The position numbers and the translations under genes are program-made. The notes below the pieces were generated by a model that saw only the letters and a list, made by a program, of their open reading frames with translations, was not told the origin of the DNA and made no database searches. Below are positions 14,624-21,761 of a stretch of 23,411 nt of DNA, piece after piece (the first letter of the stretch is position 1; each line of letters begins with the position of its first letter). The stretch comes from an uncultured Rikenella sp. (GTDB lineage: Bacteria; Bacteroidota; Bacteroidia; Bacteroidales; Rikenellaceae): NCBI RefSeq assembly GCF_910577125.1, contig NZ_CAJTMN010000030.1, forward strand, positions 1 to 23,411, read 5' to 3'.

Positions 14624-15001
14624 ACGGCGAACATAGTTTCGGTTCAATAGCGAGATTTCAAAAAGTTTGGGCGACCTTTGTCGTTGCAATACCCCAAAAG
14701 AGTGTTCGCAGCAAAACATTTTCTATCTTTGTAGCTGTCGGGAGCAATCTCGGCAGACATATTTCGATGAAAGTGTTTAGCTTTTGTCCTTGAGTAGAAA
14801 TCTGGAAAATTTCAAAGTCGCAAGGAAAATAGCAACACTCATTCACTTGTATTCGTATACCTTGTTCTAAGGTGTACTATATACAGGTGTGGGGTATTGT
14901 TTATTTGCGACTTGGCATTCCAGAGCCTCTACTCAGATAAACTAACGACTCCACACTTTCTTTTTTCTACACACCCTGTCTTTCTCGGAGTCGGAGGGGC
15001 G
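14624..15001 (+). promoter_or_regulatory. Duplicated promoter-leader module, copy 2 (upstream of small lipoprotein)
   Basis: The partner of 8521-8914 in inverted orientation. It carries the upstream block (14624-14723), -7 box TATCTTTG (14724-14731) and a leader of about 280 bases to the start at 15018. Conserved parts are the upstream ORF ATG (14767), the nested hairpin TCCTTG/CAAGGA with GAAAT/ATTTC inside (about 14788-14826), a hairpin of arms GTATACCTT and AAGGTGTAC around loop GTTCT (14855-14877), CAATACCCC (14687-14695) against GGGGTATTG (14891-14899), and GAAAGTGT (14769-14776) against ACACTTTC (14953-14960). The module ends in CGGAGTCGGAGGGGCGAAAA, part of which recurs at 16225. Confidence 0.8.
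14767..14793 (+). CDS. Candidate upstream ORF / leader peptide in module copy 2
   Basis: An eight-codon frame MKVFSFCP followed by TGA, the counterpart of MKVFSFYPCVEIW in copy 1. The codons after the TGA still read VEIW, so one of the two copies has changed at the stop (TGA versus TGC). The ATG overlaps GAAAGTGT, which can pair with ACACTTTC near the end of the leader. Confidence 0.3.
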   Translation: MKVFSFCP

Positions 15002-15017
15002 AAAAACCTAAATAGTT

Positions 15018-15506
15018 ATGAAAAAGGTGTTCTTTTTATGCGCACTTATATTGAGTGCTTGTGATTCTTTATCGGGTTTAACTCCTAAGAAAATAGGAGA
15101 CACAAAAATCTACCTGGAAAATAATAACATTATAGCGGAAGATTTCCCTTATCCAAGGGAGATGGGATTTAGTGTCGATTGGGGTTCGTTTTCATTTAAG
15201 GAGTTTGACGAATTTGTATATCAGCAAGTCATCAAATCGCAATCGAATGTCATATGGATTGTAATACAGCATAAAGAAACGGACAGTTACGGACATTCGG
15301 CATTGGGGGAAAAGATCACAATAGGAAAGATCGATGTTATAGAGTCAAAGAAATACGCTGATTTCCAATCATGGAATAGACACTATAGTACATATAAAAT
15401 GTGGGCAAAAGATAAGGATGAATACAACAACACATATCGCAGACCCTACGATGGAGATGTTGCCCCGCGATTGGTTCCAACATACAAGCCTAAGAGTATT
15501 AGATAA
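15018..15506 (+). CDS. Small lipoprotein of unknown function
   Basis: A 162-residue predicted lipoprotein: signal MKKVFFLCALILSAC with lipobox LSAC (C15). The mature part has no domain I recognise; it is mixed and soluble-looking, with IWIVIQHKETDSYGHSALGEKITIGKIDVIESKKYADFQ in the middle and a Tyr/Asp-rich end. AT-rich codon use sets it apart from the core genes. It is the first of four exported-protein genes on this strand and is driven by copy 2 of the duplicated promoter-leader module, whose last bases lie 17 bp before the start codon. The leader is shared with the LRR lipoprotein although the proteins are unrelated. Confidence 0.8.
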   Translation: MKKVFFLCALILSACDSLSGLTPKKIGDTKIYLENNNIIAEDFPYPREMGFSVDWGSFSFKEFDEFVYQQVIKSQSNVIWIVIQHKETDSYGHSALGEKITIGKIDVIESKKYADFQSWNRHYSTYKMWAKDKDEYNNTYRRPYDGDVAPRLVPTYKPKSIR

Positions 15507-15639
15507 TTAATAACACAAAAGCAACAGGACTATAAAACAAGTTTAACAAGTGCTGTTTGCAAAGGAACAACCAAGTGAAGCTTTCAACAACTGAAAACAG
15601 TCTAAAAAGCAATCACGGAATTTACACTGTTTTAATTCA

Positions 15640-16023
15640 ATGATCATGAAAAAGACAATTTTGCTTTTAGTAGTTCTGCTATTAAATGCCAATGCTGCTA
15701 TTAAAGCTCAAAAACTCGAAGACTATGAGAAAACATGGAAAGACATTGCCCTCACTTATGATGATAATTGGAATCCAATAGTAAATTTTTCAATTAAAAA
15801 CATATCAAACAAATACATTGAAAATGTGGAAATTATAGTTGGTTATTCTGATGATCAATTCGATCTCTTTGCTCGCCAATCTACTATAAGAATAAAGACA
15901 CGAATAGCACCTAATGAACGAAAATTATTGTCTTTTCGCATATTAGACCACAATGATAACAGACCTAAACAGTTTGGTTTATCTCGAATTAGATATGCCG
16001 ATGGTACAATCTGCGACAAATAG
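15640..16023 (+). CDS. Small secreted protein of unknown function
   Basis: A 127-residue exported protein (125 if it starts at the ATG at 15646). The signal peptide MKKTILLLVVLLLNANAAIKAQ ends in a likely signal peptidase I site. The mature part reads IVNFSIKNISNKYIENVEIIVGYSD and later RIKTRIAPNERKLLSFRI, the strand pattern of a small Ig-like or FxLYD-type beta-sandwich domain in which a residual 'normal tissue-like' domain is held outside the cell; the fold is inferred. AT-rich. The 134-base gap before it shows no clear promoter, so it may be read through from the lipoprotein gene. Confidence 0.7.
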   Translation: MIMKKTILLLVVLLLNANAAIKAQKLEDYEKTWKDIALTYDDNWNPIVNFSIKNISNKYIENVEIIVGYSDDQFDLFARQSTIRIKTRIAPNERKLLSFRILDHNDNRPKQFGLSRIRYADGTICDK

Positions 16024-16152
16024 ATATAACCTTTAGTTACAGAAGTATTTTCTGAGCTTGGGCAAAAGAAGAAGATGTGTTTTAGAACACCTCACTCTGC
16101 ATACAATCAACAAAGAACAAAGTCCTTGTCTGAAATTGAGTAGAAAATAAAG

Positions 16153-16194
16153 ATTTCGATTAGATTGTCTACGCAATCTAAAACCTCTCGAAAT
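16153..16194. promoter_or_regulatory. Nested inverted repeat before the TPR-like gene
   Basis: TAGATTG (16161-16167) - six bases - CAATCTA (16174-16180) is perfect, enclosed by ATTTCGA (about 16153-16159) and TCGAAAT (16188-16194). There is no T run, so a regulatory or RNA-structure role is likelier than termination. Confidence 0.4.
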
Positions 16195-16205
16195 GAATCC
16201 ATTAA

Positions 16206-16240
16206 AAACACCCCCTCTTGAGGCGGAGGGGCGAAAAAAC
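16206..16240 (+). repeat. Third trace of the module's 3' end, in a hairpin
   Basis: GGAGGGGCGAAAAA (about 16225-16238) is identical to the end of module copy 2 (from about 14992). Here it is part of a hairpin CCCCTC / GAGGGG that stands out as GC-rich in AT-rich surroundings and ends about 10 bases before the start codon at 16250. Confidence 0.5.
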
Positions 16241-16249
16241 ATTTACACT

Positions 16250-16975
16250 ATGAAAAACCTACTTCTATCTTTAGTTGCTATTCTGATTACGGCAACAACA
16301 ACTGCACAAACAAATACAGACATCTCTCCAGAAGCAGCTAAATGTTTGAATGAGTTAAAACCTTTTGCAGAAAAAGCAAAGGCGGTATGGCAAAGTGAAG
16401 ATGGTAAAGTAACATTTGGCACAACACCCGAACGTATAGAACGATATGTTTTATATTTAAGTAATGCATGCAATATCATAGATAAACACTTGAGTTCCAT
16501 TACCAATATGGATGAAAAGTTAGATATTATGTGGGGAAAGGTCGACTTGTTATCCAATATCCTTGATTTGTACGACCCTACAGGAATTAGCATATCTAAA
16601 ACTGAATACAATCAATTCTCCTCAACAAAAATCCAGACATTGGAATCAATGTTGAGATTATCCAATGGCATTTCTGATCCAATAGATCAAGCGATAACAT
16701 TATATGATATTTTCTATGAATTAGGCGAATCCCACTTTGAATCCGAAAAATACACAGAAGCACAGCTCTGTTATTCCGCTTGCATTTCCAAGTTTAATGC
16801 TGTATGTACAATTCCAAACATTCAAAATGAGGTCGACATTGATGTAATGGGACAAAAAGCCTATTATAAAATGGGATACGTCGCCTATAAACTGAATGAC
16901 GAATTGGTGGCTAAAGAGTATTACAACAAGGCGAAAGCACTTCTCGACGATGATTTTATTCAGCCTTATAAATAG
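16250..16975 (+). CDS. Secreted TPR-like helical protein
   Basis: A 241-residue exported protein. The signal peptide is MKNLLLSLVAILITATTTAQ with cleavage after TAQ. The mature part is all-helical: a first block with IERYVLYLSNACNIIDKHL, then repeats such as AITLYDIFYELGESHFESEKYTEAQLCYSACISKFNAV and MGQKAYYKMGYVAYKLNDELVAKEYYNKAKALL, which follow the tetratricopeptide pattern and suggest a protein-binding scaffold. The open frame extends 19 codons further up (to 16193), but that part crosses the GC-rich hairpin and the signal peptide marks 16250. AT-rich, third of the exported-protein cluster. Confidence 0.75.
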   Translation: MKNLLLSLVAILITATTTAQTNTDISPEAAKCLNELKPFAEKAKAVWQSEDGKVTFGTTPERIERYVLYLSNACNIIDKHLSSITNMDEKLDIMWGKVDLLSNILDLYDPTGISISKTEYNQFSSTKIQTLESMLRLSNGISDPIDQAITLYDIFYELGESHFESEKYTEAQLCYSACISKFNAVCTIPNIQNEVDIDVMGQKAYYKMGYVAYKLNDELVAKEYYNKAKALLDDDFIQPYK

Positions 16976-17021
16976 GCTCGAGAATCAGAATCTTTTCAAG
17001 TTAATCTAACAGGCTAATACC

Positions 17022-17543
17022 ATGAATAAAAAAAGAACGTTTTTTTGCGCATTATTGATAGGGGTTTGTGCGTTGTTTTCTGCATGTGCCATTGGCGGGA
17101 TAATCTTCGGCTGGTCATATCAGAAAGGATTTCAATATGCAATATATAAAGATGGTGTTTGGGGGAAGTGGAGGCCTGCATATTATGACATGAAGAGTGC
17201 ATTTTACACAGACCATTTTGTTATTTATCCCTACTTCAATCATCCATCAAATTATGCTATCAAAGTCACGTGTAAAAACGAAATCTCCAAAGATGGAGGT
17301 TGGCATAAATATAACGGCACAATTGAGTATTATACAAAATATTACCCTGATTCTTTTTATTTAGATAAATTCCCGTATGGTTGGCCAAGCCAAGCAGTGA
17401 AGGAAACTGGTATTTGGAACAGCCGAAATGCAAAAATTTGGATTCGAAGAGGAAAATTCAAGAATGCATATACTGGCCATACAATTAACATCTTCTTTGA
17501 TGAGAATACGGGGTTTGGACTAGGCCCGCTGCAACAAGAATAA
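17022..17543 (+). CDS. Small lipoprotein of unknown function
   Basis: A 173-residue predicted lipoprotein: signal MNKKRTFFCALLIGVCALFS with lipobox FSAC (C22). The mature part is rich in Tyr, Trp and Lys (GWSYQKGFQYAIYKDGVWGKW; WHKYNGTIEYYTKYYPDSFYLDKF) and looks beta-rich; no family recognised. The spacing from the TPR-like gene is 46 bp, so co-transcription is likely. It is followed by a long hairpin with wobble pairs. AT-rich like its neighbours. Confidence 0.75.
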   Translation: MNKKRTFFCALLIGVCALFSACAIGGIIFGWSYQKGFQYAIYKDGVWGKWRPAYYDMKSAFYTDHFVIYPYFNHPSNYAIKVTCKNEISKDGGWHKYNGTIEYYTKYYPDSFYLDKFPYGWPSQAVKETGIWNSRNAKIWIRRGKFKNAYTGHTINIFFDENTGFGLGPLQQE

Positions 17544-17550
17544 TCAAGTG

Positions 17551-17598
17551 ACACAATTTTCGGAGGGGGTATATAACGACCTTTTCCGGGAATTGTGT
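17551..17598 (+). ncRNA. Long RNA hairpin after the lipoprotein gene
   Basis: ACACAATTTTCGGA (17551-17564) pairs along its full length with TCCGGGAATTGTGT (17585-17598) if two G-U wobbles are allowed, so it is better as RNA than as DNA. The loop side GGGGG / CCTTTT can extend it. There is no T run, so it may be an mRNA 3' end, a processing site or part of a small RNA. Confidence 0.45.
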
Positions 17599-17662
17599 TA
17601 TATTTAACTGAAAGAAATTGCGCTGGGTGGGTTACCATGTAAGCTGAAATTGAAATCTATCT

Positions 17663-17749
17663 ATGAAAGACTCTTACAAAGGCTGTCTGATTAGTCTGCT
17701 CATGGCCCTGTGCATCATCGGGCTGCTCCTCTGGATTGGCTTACGTTGA
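17663..17749 (+). CDS. 28-residue hydrophobic membrane peptide
   Basis: A small frame starting MKDSYKGC and ending GLLLWIGLR: a short charged N-terminus, one hydrophobic span of about 19 residues and a terminal arginine, the layout of single-pass micropeptides such as small regulatory or type I toxin-like peptides. It has a good ATG in A/T-rich context, a plausible terminator 34 bases behind it and the hairpin at 17551-17598 in front. It is isolated between the exported-protein cluster and the restriction operon. No family recognised. Confidence 0.5.
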   Translation: MKDSYKGCLISLLMALCIIGLLLWIGLR

Positions 17750-17782
17750 CACCCCGGCAGACCTGTTTTACACTATTTTTTT

Positions 17783-17819
17783 CCCCCGTTGTGTCCTCGG
17801 CGCGCGGGGTTTTCTTTTT
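17783..17819 (+). terminator. Probable terminator after the 28-residue peptide
   Basis: CCCCG (17784-17788) and CGGGG (17805-17809) can close a GC-rich hairpin, directly followed by TTTTCTTTTT (17810-17819). Confidence 0.6.
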
Positions 17820-17904
17820 CTACCCCTAAGGATTATATCTCCAGTTGAGACACCTTACAACTTTATTAACTTTAATGCTGTATACCTGTAAAACTTACAA
17901 AATC

Positions 17905-18129
17905 ATGACACAACCGAAAGCAAAAACACAATGACTATTCCATGAAGAAGACGGATATTCAACCTTAGTCAAGACCGCCTGTTATTCCAACAAACAACAC
18001 ATGGGCGTCTATGTCGCCAATAAGACAGGAGAAGCGACGCCGGTCTATTTTCAATACATCCTGCCACCTCATGCCACCGGCCCCCATACAAATCGACTTC
18101 ATCCAAAATCGAAAGGTGATACTCAATAG
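17905..18129 (+). pseudogene. Small gene interrupted by an in-frame TGA
   Basis: From ATG 17905 the frame reads MTQPKAKTQ, then TGA (17932-17934), then continues open for 64 codons with coding-like sequence (LFHEEDGYSTLVKTACYSNK, QHMGVYVANKTGEATPVYFQ, YILPPHATG) to TAG at 18127. A nonsense change, for instance from a TGG or CGA codon, is the simplest reading. The end may also be frameshifted, since the neighbouring frame (IDFIQNRKVILNRTAPATS) looks coding after about 18090. Function unknown; it lies directly upstream of hsdR and no intact gene occupies 17820-18257. Confidence 0.45.
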
Positions 18130-18188
18130 GACAGCTCCGGCGACTTCGAATCTCCTTTATCCATATCCGCTGCCAAGAAATTCAGGTC

Positions 18189-18234
18189 ATTCCGTTCCAC
18201 GGAATTCCGGATTAAGGATTAATTCGTATCTTCG
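18189..18234 (+). promoter_or_regulatory. hsdR upstream region: palindromes and near-consensus -7 box
   Basis: ATTCCG-N5-CGGAAT (18189-18205) overlaps GGAATTCC (18201-18208). TATCTTCG (18227-18234) is one base off the Bacteroidetes -7 box and lies 23 bases before the hsdR ATG. The palindromes sit about where the -33 region would be. Confidence 0.4.
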
Positions 18235-18257
18235 TGGTATTATAGGAATTATCCGCC

Positions 18258-21068
18258 ATGACCCCCCAAAGCGAAGCCGCCTTAGAGAACGGTTTGATCA
18301 AAACGCTGATCGACAACAGCTATGAATACGTCTCGATCCGGAACGAAGAGGAGCTGAAAGCCAACTTCAAGACCCAGCTGGAACGGCACAACAGAAAAGC
18401 ACTCGACCTGTTGGGACGTGACCGGTTCTCCGACCAGGAATTCGAAAAAATCCTGATCTATCTGGAAGGAGACACCCGGTTCGAGAAAGCCAAAAAGCTG
18501 CGCGGTCTCAAAGATTTCACGTTAGACGACGGCCAGCGCATCTGGATCGAATTTTTCAACACCCGAAAATGGTGCCAGAACGAATTCCAGGTCACCCGCC
18601 AGATCACCATGGTGGGCGATCAGACATGCCGTTACGACGTAACCCTCCTCATCAACGGCCTGCCTTTGGTGCAAATCGAGCTGAAACGGCGGGGAGTCGA
18701 ACTAAAAGAGGCATACAACCAGGTACAACGCTATCACAAGACCTCATTTCACGGACTATTCGATTACATCCAGCTCTTCGTCATCTCGAACGGCGTGGAC
18801 ACCCGCTATTTCGCCAATAACCCCAACGGAGGATACGCCTTTACCTTCAACTGGACGGACAAAGGGAACCATCCGGTTACAGACCTAAGCACGTTCGCCA
18901 ATCTTTTCTTCGACAAATGCACGCTGGGCAAGATGCTCAGCAAATACATCGTCCTGCACGAAGGCGAGAAATGCCTGATGGTACTGCGCCCCTACCAGTA
19001 CTATGCCGTCGAAGAGATCCTCAACCGGGTGGAAAACAGCGACCGGAACGGCTACATCTGGCATACGACCGGAGCCGGAAAGACCCTGACCTCGTTCAAA
19101 GCCGCCCAGCTCGTGGCCGAGATGGACGGCATAGACAAAGTCCTCTTCGTAGTCGACCGGCACGATCTCGATACCCAGACCCAATCCGAATACGAAGCTT
19201 TCGAACCGGGAGCCGTGGACGGAACCGACAACACCCGCGAACTGATCGCCCGGTTGAGCGGCAGCTCGAAAATCATCATCACCACCATTCAGAAATTGAA
19301 TTGTGCCGTTACGAAAGACTACTATAACAAACATCTGCAGGAGGTTCGCAACAAAAAAGTCGTGATGATCTTCGACGAGTGTCACCGCAGCCACTTCGGC
19401 GACTGCCACAAGAATATCACTCAGTTTTTCAACCACTTACAAATCTTCGGTTTTACCGGCACCCCCATTTTCGTCGACAATGCCAAACAGGAAAAAACGA
19501 CCGCCGATGTTTTCGGCGAATGCCTGCACAAATATCTGATCCAGAACGCCATCGCCGACGGAAACGTCCTCGGTTTCCTGGTGGAATACTATACGGGCAA
19601 CACCGCCGTGGACGACACCAACCCGGAACGTATGCGCGAAATCGCGCAGTTTATCCTCAACAACTTCCCCAAATCGACCTTCGACGGAGAGTACAACGCC
19701 CTGTTCGCCGTTCAATCCGTCCCGATGCTGCTGCAGTATTATCGGATCTTCAAGGAACTCCATCCGAAAATCCGGATCGGCGCCATCTTCACCTATGCCG
19801 CCAACCCCAGCCAGGACGACCCGTACACCGGACAACACCGGGGCTTCGCCAATCCCCGCGTAGATGCAGACGAGCTGCAGACCATCATGGACGACTACAA
19901 CGCCATGTTCGGCACAGCCTTCACCACGGACAACTTCGGCGCCTACTATGACGACGTGAACGAACGGATGAAGAAACGGCGCGACGACATGGAACCACTC
20001 GATCTGCTGCTCGTCGTCGGAATGTTCCTCACCGGATTCGACGCCAAGAGGCTCAACACCCTCTACGTGGACAAGAATCTGGAATACCACGGCCTTTTAC
20101 AGGCATTCAGCCGCACGAACCGCGTGCTGAATGAGAAAAAACGCTTTGGGAAGATCGTCTGCTTCCGCGACTTGAAACCGCAGGTCGATGCCGCCATCAA
20201 ACTCTTCAGCAACAACGAACCGAACGAAGGCCCGATTATCCGTCGTCCCTTCTCGGAGATGCGCAAAGAGCTGAATCTAAAGATGATCTCGTTTTTAGAA
20301 AAATATCCGACCGTCTCCTGCATCGACGCCCTGCGGAGCGAAGTCGAAAAACGGGACTTTATTCTGGCTTTCCGCGAAATCATCCGCGGGAAGATCGAAG
20401 CAAAAATCTACGACGAATACAACGCCGACGACCCCTATTTCGTCATGTCGGAGCAGGAGTATCTGGATTATCGATCCAAATACCTCGACATCGCCATCGG
20501 CCACACAGGCAACGAACGACACACGACCGACCGGGACGACGCCCCGGAGCAACCGACCGAGCTCGACGGAATCGACTTCTGTCTGGAACTGCTGCACAGC
20601 GACATCATCAACGTCACCTATATCCTCGCCCTGATCGCCGACCTCGATCCCGACAGCGACGACTATCCCCAAAAACGGAAACAGATCATCGATACGTTAA
20701 GCGACGACGCTGCCACACGAAACAAAGCGACACTGATCGACGGATTCATCCAACAGCATGTCGACAACGACAAAACGGGCTTCACCCAGGCCAAAAACGA
20801 CGGCTCGATCGATCTGGAGACCCGCCTGACGGAATACATCGCGACAGCCCGAAACCGAGCCGTCGAACACTTAGCCTCCGAAGAGGGATTGGCCCTCGCG
20901 GCCTTGCGCGACTTCCTCGAACAGTACGACTATCTGCAACGTGAAAAAACGGAAATCATCCAACAGGCCATCAAAGCGAAAAAGGTAGGCCTGAAAGAGC
21001 GCCGCCAAATCCAAAAACGCGTACTGAACAGACTTCGCGTCATCATCGACACCTTCAACTGGAACTAA
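18258..21068 (+). CDS. hsdR: Type I restriction enzyme, restriction/translocase subunit R
   Basis: The 936-residue motor and nuclease subunit of a type I restriction-modification complex: it translocates DNA with ATP and cuts far from unmethylated sites, working with HsdM and HsdS. The nuclease domain shows D127 followed by the PLVQIELKRRG segment with E141 and K143 (PD-(E/D)xK). Helicase motifs follow: Walker A TTGAGKT (270-276), DECH with HRS (373-379), GFTGTP (398-403), LLVVGMFLTGFDAKRLNTLYVDK (about 584-606) and motif VI QAFSRTNR (615-622). A helical C-terminal domain for docking to the methylase occupies about 650-936. Length is normal and motifs intact. First gene of the operon; the next gene starts 6 bp after the stop. 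GC-rich, unlike the AT-rich cluster before it. Confidence 0.96.
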   Translation: MTPQSEAALENGLIKTLIDNSYEYVSIRNEEELKANFKTQLERHNRKALDLLGRDRFSDQEFEKILIYLEGDTRFEKAKKLRGLKDFTLDDGQRIWIEFFNTRKWCQNEFQVTRQITMVGDQTCRYDVTLLINGLPLVQIELKRRGVELKEAYNQVQRYHKTSFHGLFDYIQLFVISNGVDTRYFANNPNGGYAFTFNWTDKGNHPVTDLSTFANLFFDKCTLGKMLSKYIVLHEGEKCLMVLRPYQYYAVEEILNRVENSDRNGYIWHTTGAGKTLTSFKAAQLVAEMDGIDKVLFVVDRHDLDTQTQSEYEAFEPGAVDGTDNTRELIARLSGSSKIIITTIQKLNCAVTKDYYNKHLQEVRNKKVVMIFDECHRSHFGDCHKNITQFFNHLQIFGFTGTPIFVDNAKQEKTTADVFGECLHKYLIQNAIADGNVLGFLVEYYTGNTAVDDTNPERMREIAQFILNNFPKSTFDGEYNALFAVQSVPMLLQYYRIFKELHPKIRIGAIFTYAANPSQDDPYTGQHRGFANPRVDADELQTIMDDYNAMFGTAFTTDNFGAYYDDVNERMKKRRDDMEPLDLLLVVGMFLTGFDAKRLNTLYVDKNLEYHGLLQAFSRTNRVLNEKKRFGKIVCFRDLKPQVDAAIKLFSNNEPNEGPIIRRPFSEMRKELNLKMISFLEKYPTVSCIDALRSEVEKRDFILAFREIIRGKIEAKIYDEYNADDPYFVMSEQEYLDYRSKYLDIAIGHTGNERHTTDRDDAPEQPTELDGIDFCLELLHSDIINVTYILALIADLDPDSDDYPQKRKQIIDTLSDDAATRNKATLIDGFIQQHVDNDKTGFTQAKNDGSIDLETRLTEYIATARNRAVEHLASEEGLALAALRDFLEQYDYLQREKTEIIQQAIKAKKVGLKERRQIQKRVLNRLRVIIDTFNWN

Positions 21069-21074
21069 ACAATT

Positions 21075-21755
21075 ATGAAAATTCCTTCCACCGGTTTTGT
21101 CTACATCCTCACCAATCCGAGCTTTCGGGAAGACTGGGTAAAAATCGGGAAAAGCACACGCCCCGTCAATGTTCGCTCCAAGGAGCTGGACAATACAGCC
21201 GTTCCGCTACCCTTTGAAATATTCGCCACCATACAGACGGCCAAATTCAATGAAGTCGAAAAATTAGTGCACAAGACGATCGACAGACTGACAGACCTGC
21301 GCATCCGCCAGAACAGGGAATTCTTCAATGTCGCCCCTCAGGTCGCTCTGGACATATTCAAAGATATCGCCCAAACGATAGACGACGCCGTCATAACCGA
21401 GTACGAAAACAACGTACCGATCATTCAGAACGAGCAGACGAAGATCGACCGCCGCCCACAAACCCCTAAACGGGGCCGGTTTAAATTCAGCATGGTTGGG
21501 ATCAAAATCGGCGAATCCGTAACCTTCGTTCCGACGGACATTCAAGTCAAAGTCGCCAGTGACGACTCCATCGAATACGAAGGACGTATTTATAAATTGT
21601 CGCCGTTCGTCGGTACATTCATGCCCCAGGAAAAACGGAATCTGTCGGGATCCTACCAAGGAGCCAAATATTTCTCGTATAACGGCAAAATCCTGGACGA
21701 CCTGCGAAAAGCAGCCGAACGCTGCCACACTACGTCCAGAACCAACAAGCACTAA
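21075..21755 (+). CDS. GIY-YIG nuclease-family protein (T5orf172-like) with DUF4357-like C-terminus
   Basis: A 226-residue protein inside the type I operon, 6 bp after hsdR and 6 bp before hsdM. Residues 7-86 match the T5orf172/GIY-YIG pattern: GFVYILTNPS (the GIY strand, Y10), WVKIGKS (the YIG strand, G25), VRSKEL with R34, EVEKLVHKTID with E62, and NREFFNV. The C-terminal part (about 135-215: FSMVGIKIGESVTFVPTDIQ ... YEGRIYKLSPFVGTF ... SYQGAKYFSYNGKILDDLR) looks like the DUF4357 domain found behind GIY-YIG nucleases. The catalytic residues appear present. Given its place it may be an accessory nuclease or regulator of the restriction system, or a passenger; function is inferred. Confidence 0.85.
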   Translation: MKIPSTGFVYILTNPSFREDWVKIGKSTRPVNVRSKELDNTAVPLPFEIFATIQTAKFNEVEKLVHKTIDRLTDLRIRQNREFFNVAPQVALDIFKDIAQTIDDAVITEYENNVPIIQNEQTKIDRRPQTPKRGRFKFSMVGIKIGESVTFVPTDIQVKVASDDSIEYEGRIYKLSPFVGTFMPQEKRNLSGSYQGAKYFSYNGKILDDLRKAAERCHTTSRTNKH

Positions 21756-21761
21756 GTATCT

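Noticed and set aside
8521..15001. Inverted module copies as terminal repeats of a transposon
   Set aside because: No transposase lies between them, the enclosed AsmA-like gene and tRNA look chromosomal, and both copies are working promoter-leader regions pointing outward to genes.
17932..17934. TGA read as selenocysteine or programmed readthrough
   Set aside because: No convincing selenocysteine insertion hairpin directly follows and no selenoprotein family is recognised; a nonsense mutation is simpler.
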